64,000 nucleotides of DNA from Smaragdicoccus niigatensis DSM 44881 = NBRC 103563. GTDB lineage: Bacteria > Actinomycetota > Actinomycetes > Mycobacteriales > Mycobacteriaceae. The notes under the pieces are model-generated. The model did not search any database. It saw only the letters and a list, made by a program, of their open reading frames with translations, and was not told the origin of the DNA. Shown piece by piece: positions 54,763 through 63,983 of the stretch (the first letter of the stretch is position 1; every line of letters begins with the position of its first letter). Made by a program: the position numbers and the translations under genes. Location: NCBI RefSeq assembly GCF_000380645.1, contig NZ_AQXZ01000019.1, positions 834,761 to 898,760 on the forward strand. Reading direction: 5' to 3'.

Positions 54763-56289
54763 TCACTCGGATTTCGCCGCGACCAGCACCAACCTCCCGC
54801 GAACGAGAACCACCACGGCGAGAACGAGTGAGATCACGACGCTCATCAAAGCAACTGTCTGCATGCCGGTGGTGAAAGCTTCCGCACCAGCGGTGACGAT
54901 GCGATTCCCGACGTCAACCGGCAGCGTCCGGGCCGCGACCACGGCGCCGCCGAGGGTGCCGCGCGCCATCTCGGCAGAGTCCGCCGGCACGCCGACCAGC
55001 ACCGGTTCGATGCCGGCGCGATAAATCGCGATGCTCACGCTTCCCATCACCGCGATGCCGAGGGCGCCGCCGAGTTCGGCAGCTGTCTCCGAGATTCCGG
55101 CGGCAGCGCCCGCGCGGTTCGCCGGGACAGACCCGATGATCAGGTCGTTCGTAAGGGTGAAGATCGGCGCACAGCCGATCGAGAACAGAATCGATCCGAC
55201 GACCACTTGCCACAAGCCGTGGCTCGGCTGCACGAGCATCACCACGGCGAACCCCGCCGCAGCCAACGCCAGACCGCCGCCGATCTGGCGAGTAGGTGAC
55301 ACCCAGCGCAGCAACCACGGACTGACGTTCGCACCGATCACCGACATCAACGCGGACGGAACGGTCCAGAGCCCGGCGATCAAGGGCGAGAAGCCCAGCA
55401 CGAGCTGCATGTATTGCGGGATGAACAGCAGCCCACCGAACATGACCATGATGCCGAGTCCGTACGTCACCAGCGACAGCCGGAACGACGGGACCGAGAA
55501 CAGCGCGATGTCGATCAGCGGATCGTCGAGACTCTTCTGCCGGCGGACGAACCACGTCCCCACGAGCAGGCCGAGGCCGACACCTGCGAGCGCGACCCAG
55601 GAGAACCCGTTCTGCGCAATCTGTTTGATCGCGAAGACGATCAGCAGGATCGATGTGATCGACGCCAATGCACTCGGGATGTCCGCGCGTCCCGCCTCGG
55701 GATCTTTGAACTCGGGGATCAGCTTGCGCCCGAGGATGAGGATCACGGCCATAAACGGCACGTTGAGCAGAAAGACCGCGCCCCACCAGAAGTATTCGAG
55801 GACGATGCCGCCGAACACCGGGCCGAGCGCTCCACCTGCGGAGAAGCTGGTGACCCAGATGCCGATGGCCCGCGAACGCTGCACCGGGTCAAGAAACATG
55901 TTCCGCAACAACGACAACGTTGACGGCGCCAGCGTCGCACCGGAGATCCCGAGAACGGCCCTCGCCAGGATCAGCAATTCCGCGGTCGGCGCGAACGCCG
56001 CGAACACCGATGCGACGCCGAAGCAAGCGGCGCCGATCATCAGCAACTTCCGTCGGCCGAGACGGTCGCCGAGCGAGCCCATCGTGATGAGGGACCCCGC
56101 GACCATGAACCCGTAGACGTCGATGATCCACAGCAACTGCGCGCTCGACGGGTGCAGGTCTTCGCTGATCGCCGGGACCGCGAGATGCAGGACCGACAGG
56201 TCCATCACGTAGAGGACGCAGGCGAGCGACATGACCCCGAGGCCGATCCATTCCTTCCGCCCCGCACGTACTGCGGTTTGTCCGGTCAT
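54763..56289 (-). CDS. MFS multidrug exporter, DHA2-type (copy B)
   Basis: 508 residues from ATG 56289 (MTGQTAVRAGRKEWIGLG). About 14 membrane helices; motif A variant GSLGDRLGRRKLL between TM2 and TM3, and the antiporter-type motif C region (GISGATLAPSTLSLLR, SFSAGGALGPVFGG). Proton-driven export of drugs or lipids is likely; the substrate is unknown. The ATG overlaps the stop of copy A (ATGA). An open frame continues to 56898 but only as a shadow inside copy A. Confidence 0.85.
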   Translation of the reverse strand: MTGQTAVRAGRKEWIGLGVMSLACVLYVMDLSVLHLAVPAISEDLHPSSAQLLWIIDVYGFMVAGSLITMGSLGDRLGRRKLLMIGAACFGVASVFAAFAPTAELLILARAVLGISGATLAPSTLSLLRNMFLDPVQRSRAIGIWVTSFSAGGALGPVFGGIVLEYFWWGAVFLLNVPFMAVILILGRKLIPEFKDPEAGRADIPSALASITSILLIVFAIKQIAQNGFSWVALAGVGLGLLVGTWFVRRQKSLDDPLIDIALFSVPSFRLSLVTYGLGIMVMFGGLLFIPQYMQLVLGFSPLIAGLWTVPSALMSVIGANVSPWLLRWVSPTRQIGGGLALAAAGFAVVMLVQPSHGLWQVVVGSILFSIGCAPIFTLTNDLIIGSVPANRAGAAAGISETAAELGGALGIAVMGSVSIAIYRAGIEPVLVGVPADSAEMARGTLGGAVVAARTLPVDVGNRIVTAGAEAFTTGMQTVALMSVVISLVLAVVVLVRGRLVLVAAKSE

Positions 56290-57824
56290 TCGCGCACCTC
56301 CCCACCGACGTCGACCACTGACTTTCCGCGGGCGAGCACCAAACCTCCGAGTCCGAGCGCCAGTAGAGCACTCATCACAGCGGTTACCTGCATACCGACC
56401 GTGAAGGCCTCCGCGCTTGCCGACAGAAGCCGATGTCCCACCTCGCCGGGAAGGGCCCGCGCGGCATTCATTGCTCCACCGAGAGTGCCCCGCGCCGACT
56501 CCGCAGCGTCTGCGGAGACGCCGGACAACGCGGGTTCGATTCGAGCGCGGTACAACGCAACCGCGATGCTGCCGAACACCGCGATTCCCAATGCTCCGCC
56601 GAGTTCTGCCGACGTCTCGGAGATTCCGGCCGCCGCCCCCGCGCGATTCGCCGGCGCGGCACTGATGATCACATCCGTCGTGAGGGTGAATATCGGCGCC
56701 AGCCCCAGCGAAAACAGAATCGAACCGACGACCACCTGCCACAGTCCCTGGTCGGGCTGCACCAGCGCGATGATCCCGAACCCGATCGCCGCCAGCACAA
56801 GACCCGTCCCGAGCTGTATCGCCGGCCCGCACCACCGGAGCAGCCAAGGACTCACATTGGACCCGAGGACGAACATCGCTGCTGACGGAACCATCCACAT
56901 ACCAGTGGCGAACGGCGAGTACCCGAGGACGAGCTGCAGGTACTGCGGCATGAAGAGGAATCCCCCGAACATCACCATCACGCCGATTCCGTAGATGACC
57001 AGTGCTGCTCGGAAAGCCGGGATGCCGAACAGGTGCAGGTCGATGAGCGGATCATCGAGCCCCCGCTGCCGACGCACGAACCAGACACCGACGACCACAC
57101 CAACGGTCAACGCTGCCAGGGCAACGACGGAAAGGCCGTCCTGCGCGACCTTCTTGATCGCAAAGACCACGAGCAAGATCGCCGACAGCGACGCCAGCAG
57201 GCTGGGAATGTCTGCTCGCCCCGCGGTCGGATCCTTGAACTCCGGCAGCAGTTTGGGGCCGAGCACCAGCAACAGCGCCATGACCGGCACGTTGATCAGG
57301 AAGACCGCGCCCCACCAGTAGAACTCGAGCACTATCCCGCCGATCACCGGACCCACCGCTCCGCCCACCGAGAAGCTGGTGACCCAGACGCCGATCGCCC
57401 GCGATCGCTGTTCGTGGTCGGCGAACATGTTCCGGATGAGCGACAGTGTCGATGGCGCGATCGTCGCGCCGGCGACGCCCATGACGGCTCTGGCGAAGAT
57501 CAGCATCTCCGCGCTCTGCGCGAATGCCGCGAATACCGAAGCGGCACCGAAGAATCCCGCGCCGTACAGAAGTAACTTCCGCCGACCGAGTCGGTCGCCG
57601 AGCGAGCCCATCGTGATGAGGAATCCCGCGACCATGAACCCGTAGACGTCGATGATCCACAGCAACTGGACGCTCGACGGATGGAGGTCCTCGCTGATCG
57701 CGGGAATGGCCATCTCGAGGACCGACAGATCCATGATGTACAGCACGCAGGCAATCGAGATCACCGCGAGGCCAACCCACTCCTTGCGCCCCGCGCGCTG
57801 CTGAACCTGTTCGATCATCGCCAC
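56286..57824 (-). CDS. MFS multidrug exporter, DHA2-type (copy A)
   Basis: 512 residues starting MAMIEQVQQRAGRKEWVGLA. It has the same layout as copy B: ITMGSLGDRLGRRKLLLY, GVAGATIAPSTLSLIRNMF, SFSVGGAVGPVIGG, and 14 predicted helices. Long stretches are the same or nearly so in the two proteins, so they come from a tandem duplication. Both remain intact and coupled, which suggests either heteromers or divided substrate range. It is divergent from the VOC gene across 110 bp. Confidence 0.86.
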   Translation of the reverse strand: MAMIEQVQQRAGRKEWVGLAVISIACVLYIMDLSVLEMAIPAISEDLHPSSVQLLWIIDVYGFMVAGFLITMGSLGDRLGRRKLLLYGAGFFGAASVFAAFAQSAEMLIFARAVMGVAGATIAPSTLSLIRNMFADHEQRSRAIGVWVTSFSVGGAVGPVIGGIVLEFYWWGAVFLINVPVMALLLVLGPKLLPEFKDPTAGRADIPSLLASLSAILLVVFAIKKVAQDGLSVVALAALTVGVVVGVWFVRRQRGLDDPLIDLHLFGIPAFRAALVIYGIGVMVMFGGFLFMPQYLQLVLGYSPFATGMWMVPSAAMFVLGSNVSPWLLRWCGPAIQLGTGLVLAAIGFGIIALVQPDQGLWQVVVGSILFSLGLAPIFTLTTDVIISAAPANRAGAAAGISETSAELGGALGIAVFGSIAVALYRARIEPALSGVSADAAESARGTLGGAMNAARALPGEVGHRLLSASAEAFTVGMQVTAVMSALLALGLGGLVLARGKSVVDVGGEVRE

Positions 57825-57934
57825 CTACGTCCCGGTTCAACGTCACCACGGACAAGGCAAGGCGGACAACCCATATTCCGCACAGATACTCGTTGACCTG
57901 GATCCGTCGCGCGCACCGGTCGTAGGCTCGAATC

Positions 57935-58318
57935 ATGCTCGGTACTTCAAAGACCTTCAGCAGCTTCTCCGTTGACGACCTCGATGCCGCGCGCACGTTC
58001 TACGGCGAAGTTCTCGGACTCTCCGTGCGCGACGACGACATGGGCATCCTGCACCTCGACCTCGCGGGCGGGGCTGAGGCGATCGCCTACCCCAAGCCCG
58101 ATCACCAGCCCGCGACTTTCACGGTTCTCAATTTCCAGGTCGACGACATCGACGCGACCGTCGATGAACTCACCGCGCGTGGAGTGACGTTCGAGACCTA
58201 TCCCGGGCTCCCCCACGACGCCAAGGGTGTCCTTCGCGGCCGCGCCGCCAATCAAGGCCCGGACATCGCTTGGTTCACCGACCCCGCGGGGAACATCCTG
58301 TCCGTCCTGAGCGGCTAA
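57935..58318 (+). CDS. VOC (glyoxalase/bleomycin-resistance) superfamily protein
   Basis: 127 residues with two beta-alpha-beta-beta-beta units: [24 protein letters not shown] at the start and [15 protein letters not shown] mid-way, ending [17 protein letters not shown], where the Glu/Asn metal-ligand position is changed. The fold covers dioxygenases, glyoxalases and drug-binding proteins, so no reaction can be assigned. It lies divergent to the MFS pair, which would suit a drug-response role; this is inference. Confidence 0.8.
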   Translation: MLGTSKTFSSFSVDDLDAARTFYGEVLGLSVRDDDMGILHLDLAGGAEAIAYPKPDHQPATFTVLNFQVDDIDATVDELTARGVTFETYPGLPHDAKGVLRGRAANQGPDIAWFTDPAGNILSVLSG

Positions 58319-58350
58319 CCCTGCAATTGCCAGGTGACCGAACGCCCGTG

Positions 58351-58740
58351 ATGGTGTACGAAAACAACATGGACACGTTGGCCCTGGAGACACTCGGCAC
58401 GATCGATCGCTTCAACGACGCCTTCAACCGGCAGGATCTCGAAGCCATGGCCGCGTTGATGACCGAAGACTGCGTCTTCGAGTCGACGGCGCCGTCGCCC
58501 GACGGAACGCGCTTCGAAGGCCGCGACAACATCATCGAATTGTTCCGCGACTTCTTCGCCGGCGCGAAGTCTCGAATCTTCGAGTCCGAAGACGCCTTCG
58601 GCGCGGGTTATCGAGCAACCGTCCGTTGGGTTCACCGTTGGGTCGACCTCGACGGAACCGAGGGTCATGTTCGCGGCGTCGACGTGTTCACTGTGCGCGA
58701 CGGCCAGATCGCGGAGAAGCTGTCGTACGTGAAGGGCTGA
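58351..58740 (+). CDS. SnoaL-like / NTF2-fold protein
   Basis: About 129 residues (ATG 58351; ATG 58369 gives MDTLALETLGTIDRFND). The cone-shaped NTF2 fold is shown by AFNRQDLEAMAALMTEDCVFES, FEGRDNIIELFRDFF and GHVRGVDVFTVRDGQIAEKLSYV. Such proteins act as small-molecule isomerases, cyclases or ligand-binding units; the function here is unknown. It lies 32 nt after the VOC gene, probably in the same transcript. Confidence 0.78.
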   Translation: MVYENNMDTLALETLGTIDRFNDAFNRQDLEAMAALMTEDCVFESTAPSPDGTRFEGRDNIIELFRDFFAGAKSRIFESEDAFGAGYRATVRWVHRWVDLDGTEGHVRGVDVFTVRDGQIAEKLSYVKG

Positions 58741-58758
58741 GAAAGCAGGTGTTCAGCC

Positions 58759-59301
58759 ATGAGGTGGATATCGTCGACGACGTTCGTGACGCTGTTTCTC
58801 GCGGCGAGCGCGTGTAGTTCGCCGCCGGCTGCGCCCGCACCAACGTCGACCACCGCCGCTGCACAGGGTCGTGTCTTCCTCACCGACCTGCTCCCCAACG
58901 GCAGCCTCAGCTTCGAGCCGGGTGATGCACAGGTCGGCGGAGTCGACTACTCCCACAGCCTCGTGTGGGGTTGCGGCGATGGCTGCCCCAAGGTCGGACA
59001 GCCCGGCCAGGCCGGTCAACCGGGCATAGAGTTCGAAGTTCCCGACGGCTTCGATCGCCTCGAGTTCACCGCGGCGCTCACCGACTCCTCAACCCAGACC
59101 GACGGCAAGGCCTACGTCGCGGTATACGAGGAACCGGAGCTGACGAAACTGTTCGATTCGGACGCCGTCACCACCGGCACCGGATTGCCGGTCTCCGTGC
59201 CGGTCAAACCCGGAACCAAGATCCGGATCGACGCCGCAAAACTCAACGGCAACGAAACGGTGTGCCTCTGCGACGCCAGCGTGGTCCGCTCCGAGGGCTG
59301 A
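58759..59301 (+). CDS. Secreted lipoprotein of unknown function
   Basis: 180 residues starting MRWISSTTFVTLFLAASAC; the lipobox AASAC puts the lipid on Cys19. A Ser/Pro/Thr-rich linker (20-35) is followed by a beta-rich domain with Cys pairs (WGCGDGCPK, CLCDAS) and the strand VPDGFDRLEFTAALTDSS, reminiscent of NPCBM/galactose-binding folds that occur in surface proteins. It is 18 nt after the SnoaL-like gene. No specific family can be named. Confidence 0.7.
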   Translation: MRWISSTTFVTLFLAASACSSPPAAPAPTSTTAAAQGRVFLTDLLPNGSLSFEPGDAQVGGVDYSHSLVWGCGDGCPKVGQPGQAGQPGIEFEVPDGFDRLEFTAALTDSSTQTDGKAYVAVYEEPELTKLFDSDAVTTGTGLPVSVPVKPGTKIRIDAAKLNGNETVCLCDASVVRSEG

Positions 59302-59327
59302 GGGCACAAGCGTGCTGGTCTGACCGC

Positions 59328-59654
59328 CTATTTGACGACGGTCAAGAGGACGGTGCTGTTCTCGAGCGCGTGCAGGGCGTGCCGACTCTGCGGAATGACG
59401 AGCAGATCACCGGTTCGGCCTTCCCACGAGGCATTCGACGCTTCGAGCTTCACCCGGCCACCCAACACGATGAGAGTCGCCTCTCCCGGATTTTCATGCT
59501 CACTGAGTGAGGCACCCGCCGCCAGTGCGATCAAAGTTTGCCGAAGTTTGTGCTCGTGCCCGCCGTACACGGTGCTGGCGCACCGCTGCGCCGGAAGCGC
59601 CACAGCCTTTGCGAGTTGCTCCCGTGCGATCGCGTCCAGCGAGAACTTCTCCAT
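59328..59654 (-). CDS. Small cupin-domain protein
   Basis: 108 residues from ATG 59654 (MEKFSLDAIAREQLAKA); a frame to 59666 adds four residues. The cupin barrel shows LAAGASLSEHENPGEATLIVLGGRVKL and TGDLLVIPQSRHALHALEN, which supply a possible metal site (His, Glu, His). It may serve as a sensor or enzyme. It is convergent with the lipoprotein gene and adjacent to truA (18 nt) on the same strand. Confidence 0.75.
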   Translation of the reverse strand: MEKFSLDAIAREQLAKAVALPAQRCASTVYGGHEHKLRQTLIALAAGASLSEHENPGEATLIVLGGRVKLEASNASWEGRTGDLLVIPQSRHALHALENSTVLLTVVK

Positions 59655-59671
59655 GAGGACGAACATACCGC

Positions 59672-60544
59672 TCAGTCGCCGCAGCAGCCCTGTTCGTCGA
59701 TCGCATCGCGAATATCGCGCGTGATCTCATTGCGCGCCGCCAGATCGGCATGCTCGGGGTAATCGACGCCCATCAACGAAAGTCCGTGCGCGGGAGCAAC
59801 TGTGATCTTGCTCGACCGCGTGCGCAGGGCAAGCAGCTCATCGAACCAAGCGGGCTCGCGTCGTCCCTCTCCCACGGCGAGGGTCGCGCCTACCAGACTC
59901 CGGACCATCGACCAGCAGAAAGCATCGGCGCTGACGAAGGCCGTCAACCGATCTCCATTGACGACCCAGTCGAAGCGCTGCAACTCGCGAACCGTCGTCG
60001 AGCGCTCGCGAAAACGGCAGAAGGCGGCGAAGTCGTTCAACCCGACCAGCCGGGAGGAAGCATCGCGCATGGCCTCGATATCGAGCCCCGGCCGCCAGCC
60101 GACGATGTGATTGCGCACGAGCGGGTCAGCTCCGTACGGGGCCGTCGAGAGTCGATAGGCGTAGTGGCGGCGCAGGGCCGAAAAGCGCGCGTCGAACTCC
60201 GGCGGCACCGCCGTCATGCTGATGATTCGAACGTCGGTCGGCAGGAAGCGCGACAGACGCCGCACGAGCTGCGGCAGATCCGCGCGTTCGACGGGCAGAT
60301 CGCAGTGCGCGACCTGACCCTCGGCATGCACGCCGGCATCGGTTCGCCCAGCCACCGTCAGGCGAATGCGTTCACGCGTGATCGTCGAGAGTGCGTCCTC
60401 AAGAACGGCCTGCACGGTGCGGCGATCGTTCTGCCGAGCCCAGCCGGAGAAGTCCGTGCCGTCATACGAGATGTCCAGCCGGATCCGAATATGCGACCGC
60501 CCGGCTGTGTCAGACACAGCCGGGCGGTCAACGTTTGCAGTCAA
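59672..60544 (-). CDS. truA: tRNA pseudouridine synthase A
   Basis: Up to 290 residues. Catalytic Asp in [37 protein letters not shown] at the N-terminus and [19 protein letters not shown] near the C-terminus are family marks. It makes pseudouridine at tRNA positions 38-40. The longest frame starts with TTG 60544, but a GTG at 60517 lies within a perfect palindrome, so the true start is uncertain. It closes the alpha operon as Rv3455c does. Confidence 0.94.
   Translation of the reverse strand: MTANVDRPAVSDTAGRSHIRIRLDISYDGTDFSGWARQNDRRTVQAVLEDALSTITRERIRLTVAGRTDAGVHAEGQVAHCDLPVERADLPQLVRRLSRFLPTDVRIISMTAVPPEFDARFSALRRHYAYRLSTAPYGADPLVRNHIVGWRPGLDIEAMRDASSRLVGLNDFAAFCRFRERSTTVRELQRFDWVVNGDRLTAFVSADAFCWSMVRSLVGATLAVGEGRREPAWFDELLALRTRSSKITVAPAHGLSLMGVDYPEHADLAARNEITRDIRDAIDEQGCCGD
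60495..60529 (-). terminator. 35-nt perfect palindrome between rplQ and truA
   Basis: Arms GACCGCCCGGCTGTGT (60495-60510) and its exact complement (60514-60529) with a 3-nt loop. It begins 19 nt after the rplQ stop and covers the first codons of the truA frame, so it may end or attenuate the alpha operon transcript and mask the truA start. No T-run follows. Confidence 0.7.
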
Positions 60545-60547
60545 GGA

Positions 60548-61255
60548 CTACTCGGCCTCAGGAGCCTCGTCGCCCTCTTCAGCCTTCTCGCGCTGCGACG
60601 GCGGGAGCTGGAAGCCAGCAGCCTCGGCCGAAGCCTCGTCTGCGAACCAGATCTCGGCGACAGTCGAGTTGTAGAAGCGGCTGCCCGGGACGTGGTACAG
60701 CTTCGACGAAGCGTTGCCCTTGATCGGGAAGCCTTCCGGCTGCTCGTCGCCCTCGATCGGTCCGTGCGAACCGGCCGGAGCCTCAGCTGCGGTCTCCTCG
60801 GCCTCGGCAGCTGCCGGAGCCTCGACCTCAGCAACCTTGGCCGGAGCGGCCTTCGAAGCCTTCACGCGCTTCGCGCGGTCAGCCTCAGCGGTGACGGTCG
60901 ACTCGAGAACGAGCTCGATGATCGCCATCGGAGCGTTGTCGCCCTTGCGCGGCATCGTCTTGACGATGCGGGTGTAACCACCGTTGCGCTCGGCGACAGC
61001 CGGGCCGATCTCCGCGAACAGCTTGTGAACGACATCCTTGTTGCGGATGTCCTTCATGACGTTGCGGCGGTCAGCCAGCGTGCCGGCCTTCGCCTTCGTG
61101 ACCAGCTTCTCTGCGTACGGACGCAGGAACTTGGCCTTGGCCTCGGTCGTCTGGATGCGACCGTGCTCGAACAGCGCCGTGGCCAGGTTGGCGAGGATCG
61201 CCTTCTGGTGCGACGCCGACCCGCCGAGGCGGGCGCCCTTCTTGGGACGTGGCAT
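60548..61255 (-). CDS. rplQ: 50S ribosomal protein L17
   Basis: 235 residues. The core (1-118) begins [21 protein letters not shown] and ends near [10 protein letters not shown]. The C-terminal extension of about 115 residues is Ala/Glu-rich and holds the segment [18 protein letters not shown]. Long tails are common in actinobacterial L17, but part of this one has the sequence style of a second small domain. It follows rpoA by 36 nt. Confidence 0.96.
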   Translation of the reverse strand: MPRPKKGARLGGSASHQKAILANLATALFEHGRIQTTEAKAKFLRPYAEKLVTKAKAGTLADRRNVMKDIRNKDVVHKLFAEIGPAVAERNGGYTRIVKTMPRKGDNAPMAIIELVLESTVTAEADRAKRVKASKAAPAKVAEVEAPAAAEAEETAAEAPAGSHGPIEGDEQPEGFPIKGNASSKLYHVPGSRFYNSTVAEIWFADEASAEAAGFQLPPSQREKAEEGDEAPEAE

Positions 61256-61291
61256 TTCTGAATTCTCCTGGTGAGTTGGAGCTCGAGACCC

Positions 61292-62335
61292 TTACAGGTC
61301 TTCGGTCTCCGCGTAGTCGTGGTCGAGGTCCTCGCCGTAACCGGCGTCGCCCCAGCCCTTGTCCTGGAAGCCCATCATCGCGGCCGGGTCGAAGTTGGCC
61401 GGGCTGTCCTTGAGCGACAGACCCATCGAGGCAAGCTTGACCTTGACCTCGTCGATCGACTTCTGACCGAAGTTGCGGATGTCGAGAAGGTCCGACTCGG
61501 TGCGTGCAACCAGCTCGCCGACGGTGTGAACACCCTCGCGCTTGAGGCAGTTGTACGAACGGACGGTGAGGTCGAGGTCCTCGATCGGCAGGCTGAACGA
61601 CGCGATGTGGTCAGCCTCGGCCGGCGACGGCCCGATCTCGATGCCCTCGGCCTCGGTGTTGAGCTCACGTGCCAGGCCGAACAGTTCAACGAGGGTCTTA
61701 CCCGCAGACGCAAGCGCGTCACGGGAAGTGATCGAGTTCTTGGTCTCGACGTCCAGGATCAGACGGTCGAAGTCGGTGCGCTGCTCGACACGAGTCGCCT
61801 CAACCTTGTACGTGACCTTGAGAACCGGCGAGTAGATCGAGTCGACCGGGATACGGCCGATCTCGGCACCGCTGATCTTGTTCTGGACTGCCGGAACGTA
61901 GCCACGGCCACGCTCGACAACCAGCTCGATCTCCAGACGGCCCTTGTCGTTGAGGGTCGCGATGTGCAGGTCAGGGTTGTGCACGGTGACGCCGGCCGGA
62001 GCGACGATGTCGCCACCGGTGACGGTTCCCGGGCCCTGCTTGCGGACGTACATCGTGACCGGCTCGTCCTCGTCCGACGAGACGACCAGCGACTTGATGT
62101 TCAGGATGATGTCGGTGACGTCTTCCTTCACACCAGCGACGGTGGTGAACTCGTGCAGCACGCCGTCGATGCGAATGCTGGTGACAGCAGCACCAGGAAT
62201 CGACGACAGCAGGGTGCGGCGAAGCGAGTTGCCGAGGGTGTAGCCGAAGCCCGGCTCGAGCGGCTCGATGGTGAACTTCGAGCGGTTCGGGGCCAGGATC
62301 TCCTCGGTCAGCGCCGGACGCTGCGAAATGAGCAT
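61292..62335 (-). CDS. rpoA: DNA-directed RNA polymerase subunit alpha
   Basis: 347 residues. The N-terminal assembly domain ([40 protein letters not shown]) is followed by a linker and the C-terminal domain ([30 protein letters not shown]) that contacts activators and UP elements. It ends in an acidic tail [10 protein letters not shown]. It is encoded between rpsD and rplQ as usual. Confidence 0.98.
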   Translation of the reverse strand: MLISQRPALTEEILAPNRSKFTIEPLEPGFGYTLGNSLRRTLLSSIPGAAVTSIRIDGVLHEFTTVAGVKEDVTDIILNIKSLVVSSDEDEPVTMYVRKQGPGTVTGGDIVAPAGVTVHNPDLHIATLNDKGRLEIELVVERGRGYVPAVQNKISGAEIGRIPVDSIYSPVLKVTYKVEATRVEQRTDFDRLILDVETKNSITSRDALASAGKTLVELFGLARELNTEAEGIEIGPSPAEADHIASFSLPIEDLDLTVRSYNCLKREGVHTVGELVARTESDLLDIRNFGQKSIDEVKVKLASMGLSLKDSPANFDPAAMMGFQDKGWGDAGYGEDLDHDYAETEDL

Positions 62336-62387
62336 TTCTTTACCTTCTCCTCCGGACGACCTCTATTTGACGTCCACGATGGGGGAA

Positions 62388-62415
62388 CCTCCGGACCCGG
62401 GATTGGGTCCGGAGG
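62388..62415 (-). promoter_or_regulatory. Intra-operon hairpin between rpsD and rpoA
   Basis: Arms CCTCCGGACCC (62388-62398) and GGGTCCGGAGG (62405-62415), 6-nt loop. It lies in the 89-nt gap between the rpsD stop and the rpoA start. It may be an attenuator or a processing/stability element within the alpha operon. Confidence 0.6.
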
Positions 62416-62424
62416 CAGTTGGGC

Positions 62425-63030
62425 TTACTTCGAGTAGAACTCGACGATGAGCTGTTCCGACAGCGGCACGTCGATCTGAGCGCGCTCCGGCGTCTGGTGA
62501 ACCAGAATGCGGAGGCGGCCCGGAACGACCTGCAGCCATGCCGGAACCGGACGGTCGCCGTAGGTCTCGCGAGCGATCTGGAACGGCAGCGTCTCGGCCG
62601 ACTTCGGCTTGACGTCGATGATGTCCCACTTGGTGACGCGGTAGCTCGGGACGTTGACCTTCACGCCGTTGACCAGGAAGTGGCCGTGGCTGACGAGCTG
62701 GCGAGCGGCACGACGGGTGCGTGCGAGGCCAGCGCGGTAGACAACGTTGTCGAGACGGGTCTCGAGGAGCTTGAGCAGCTCATCACCAGTCTTGCCGGGG
62801 AGGCGGTTGGCCTCCTCGTAGTACTTGCGGAACTGACGCTCGAGCATGCCGTAGGTGAAGCGCGCCTTCTGCTTCTCCTTGAGCTGCAGGAGGTATTCGC
62901 TCTCCTTGACGCGGGCACGACCGTGCTGGCCCGGCGGGTAGGGACGGCGCTCATACGCCTGGTCTCCACCAACGAGGTCAACTCCGAGACGACGCGACTT
63001 GCGGGTAGCTGGTCCGGTATAACGAGCCAT
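62425..63030 (-). CDS. rpsD: 30S ribosomal protein S4
   Basis: 201 residues starting MARYTGPATRKSRRLGVDL. The S4 RNA-binding domain shows RLDNVVYRAGLARTRRAARQLVSHGHFLVNG. It nucleates 30S assembly and is often the autogenous repressor of this operon. No Cys zinc cluster is present near the N-terminus, so this is the zinc-independent form. Confidence 0.98.
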   Translation of the reverse strand: MARYTGPATRKSRRLGVDLVGGDQAYERRPYPPGQHGRARVKESEYLLQLKEKQKARFTYGMLERQFRKYYEEANRLPGKTGDELLKLLETRLDNVVYRAGLARTRRAARQLVSHGHFLVNGVKVNVPSYRVTKWDIIDVKPKSAETLPFQIARETYGDRPVPAWLQVVPGRLRILVHQTPERAQIDVPLSEQLIVEFYSK

Positions 63031-63052
63031 TTTCTATAACCTTCCTTCCCGC

Positions 63053-63469
63053 TTAGACGCGTCGCCGCTTGGGCGGACGGCAGCCGTTGTGCGGCTGCGG
63101 GGTGACATCGTTGATGGTGCCGACCTCGAGGCCAGCAGCCTGCAGCGAACGGATCGCGGTCTCGCGACCCGAACCCGGGCCCTTGACGAAGACGTCGACC
63201 TTCTTCACGCCGTGCTCCTGCGCCTTGCGGGCAGCGTTCTCAGCAGCGAGCTGAGCGGCGAACGGGGTCGACTTACGCGAACCCTTGAATCCGACGTGAC
63301 CCGACGACGCCCACGAGATGACGTTGCCGTTCGGGTCGGTGATCGAAACGATCGTGTTGTTGAACGTGCTCTTGATGTGCGCGTGGCCGTGGGGAATATT
63401 CTTCTTTTCCCGGCGGCGTGCCTTGGGCGCGCCCTTCTTCGGCGCGGCAGCGCGTGACTTCGGAGGCAT
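63053..63469 (-). CDS. rpsK: 30S ribosomal protein S11
   Basis: 138 residues. A basic N-terminal extension ([20 protein letters not shown]) is followed by [19 protein letters not shown] and ends [18 protein letters not shown], the S11 signature. It starts 4 nt after rpsM ends. Confidence 0.98.
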   Translation of the reverse strand: MPPKSRAAAPKKGAPKARRREKKNIPHGHAHIKSTFNNTIVSITDPNGNVISWASSGHVGFKGSRKSTPFAAQLAAENAARKAQEHGVKKVDVFVKGPGSGRETAIRSLQAAGLEVGTINDVTPQPHNGCRPPKRRRV

Positions 63470-63473
63470 CTAG

Positions 63474-63848
63474 TTACCTGGCCTTCTTCTTGCCGGCGAT
63501 GGTCTTCTTCGGGCCCTTACGGGTGCGCGCGTTGGTCTTCGTGCGCTGGCCACGAACGGGCAGGCCACGACGGTGACGGAGGCCCTGGTAGCAGCCGATC
63601 TCGATCTTGCGACGGATGTCGGCCTGAATCTCGCGGCGGAGGTCACCCTCGACCTGGAGGTTCGCTTCGATGTACTCACGCAGCGTGTTGAGCTGCTCGT
63701 CGGTGAGGTCCTTGGCCCGCAGGTCCGGGCTGACGCCGGTAGATGCGAGGATCTCACTCGATTTGGTCCGGCCAATGCCGAAAATGTAGGTAAGCGCGAT
63801 CTCCATGCGCTTGTCGCGCGGCAGATCAACGCCTGCAAGACGTGCCAT
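63474..63848 (-). CDS. rpsM: 30S ribosomal protein S13
   Basis: 124 residues starting [21 protein letters not shown], with the helix-two-turn-helix segment [14 protein letters not shown] and the tail [27 protein letters not shown] (shown in part). It contacts the P-site tRNA and bridges the subunits. It is the first gene of the alpha operon seen in this window; rpmJ and infA do not appear in the remaining bases. Confidence 0.98.
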   Translation of the reverse strand: MARLAGVDLPRDKRMEIALTYIFGIGRTKSSEILASTGVSPDLRAKDLTDEQLNTLREYIEANLQVEGDLRREIQADIRRKIEIGCYQGLRHRRGLPVRGQRTKTNARTRKGPKKTIAGKKKAR

Positions 63849-63952
63849 GTTGGCAGGTGCCTTTCGTTGTGGAGGTCTGCTCGCTACCCGTCCCCTCTTC
63901 TTTTTGGGGCGCCGGCCTCCACCGGCGGTTGACCACCCTCGATTAGGTGGCT

Positions 63953-63983
63953 GGTGTAGCGAGGTTCTTCATTAACTTGTCAA
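63953..63983 (-). promoter_or_regulatory. Probable promoter and leader of the rpsM operon
   Basis: On the reverse strand TTGACA (63983-63978), 19-nt spacer, TACACC (63958-63953). The leader to the rpsM ATG is about 100 nt and can form a CGCCGG...CCGGCG hairpin near 63910-63928 followed by CCCCAAAAAGAAG. This could be the end of an upstream gene's terminator or an r-protein leader. I see no coding sequence between 63849 and 64000. Confidence 0.55.
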
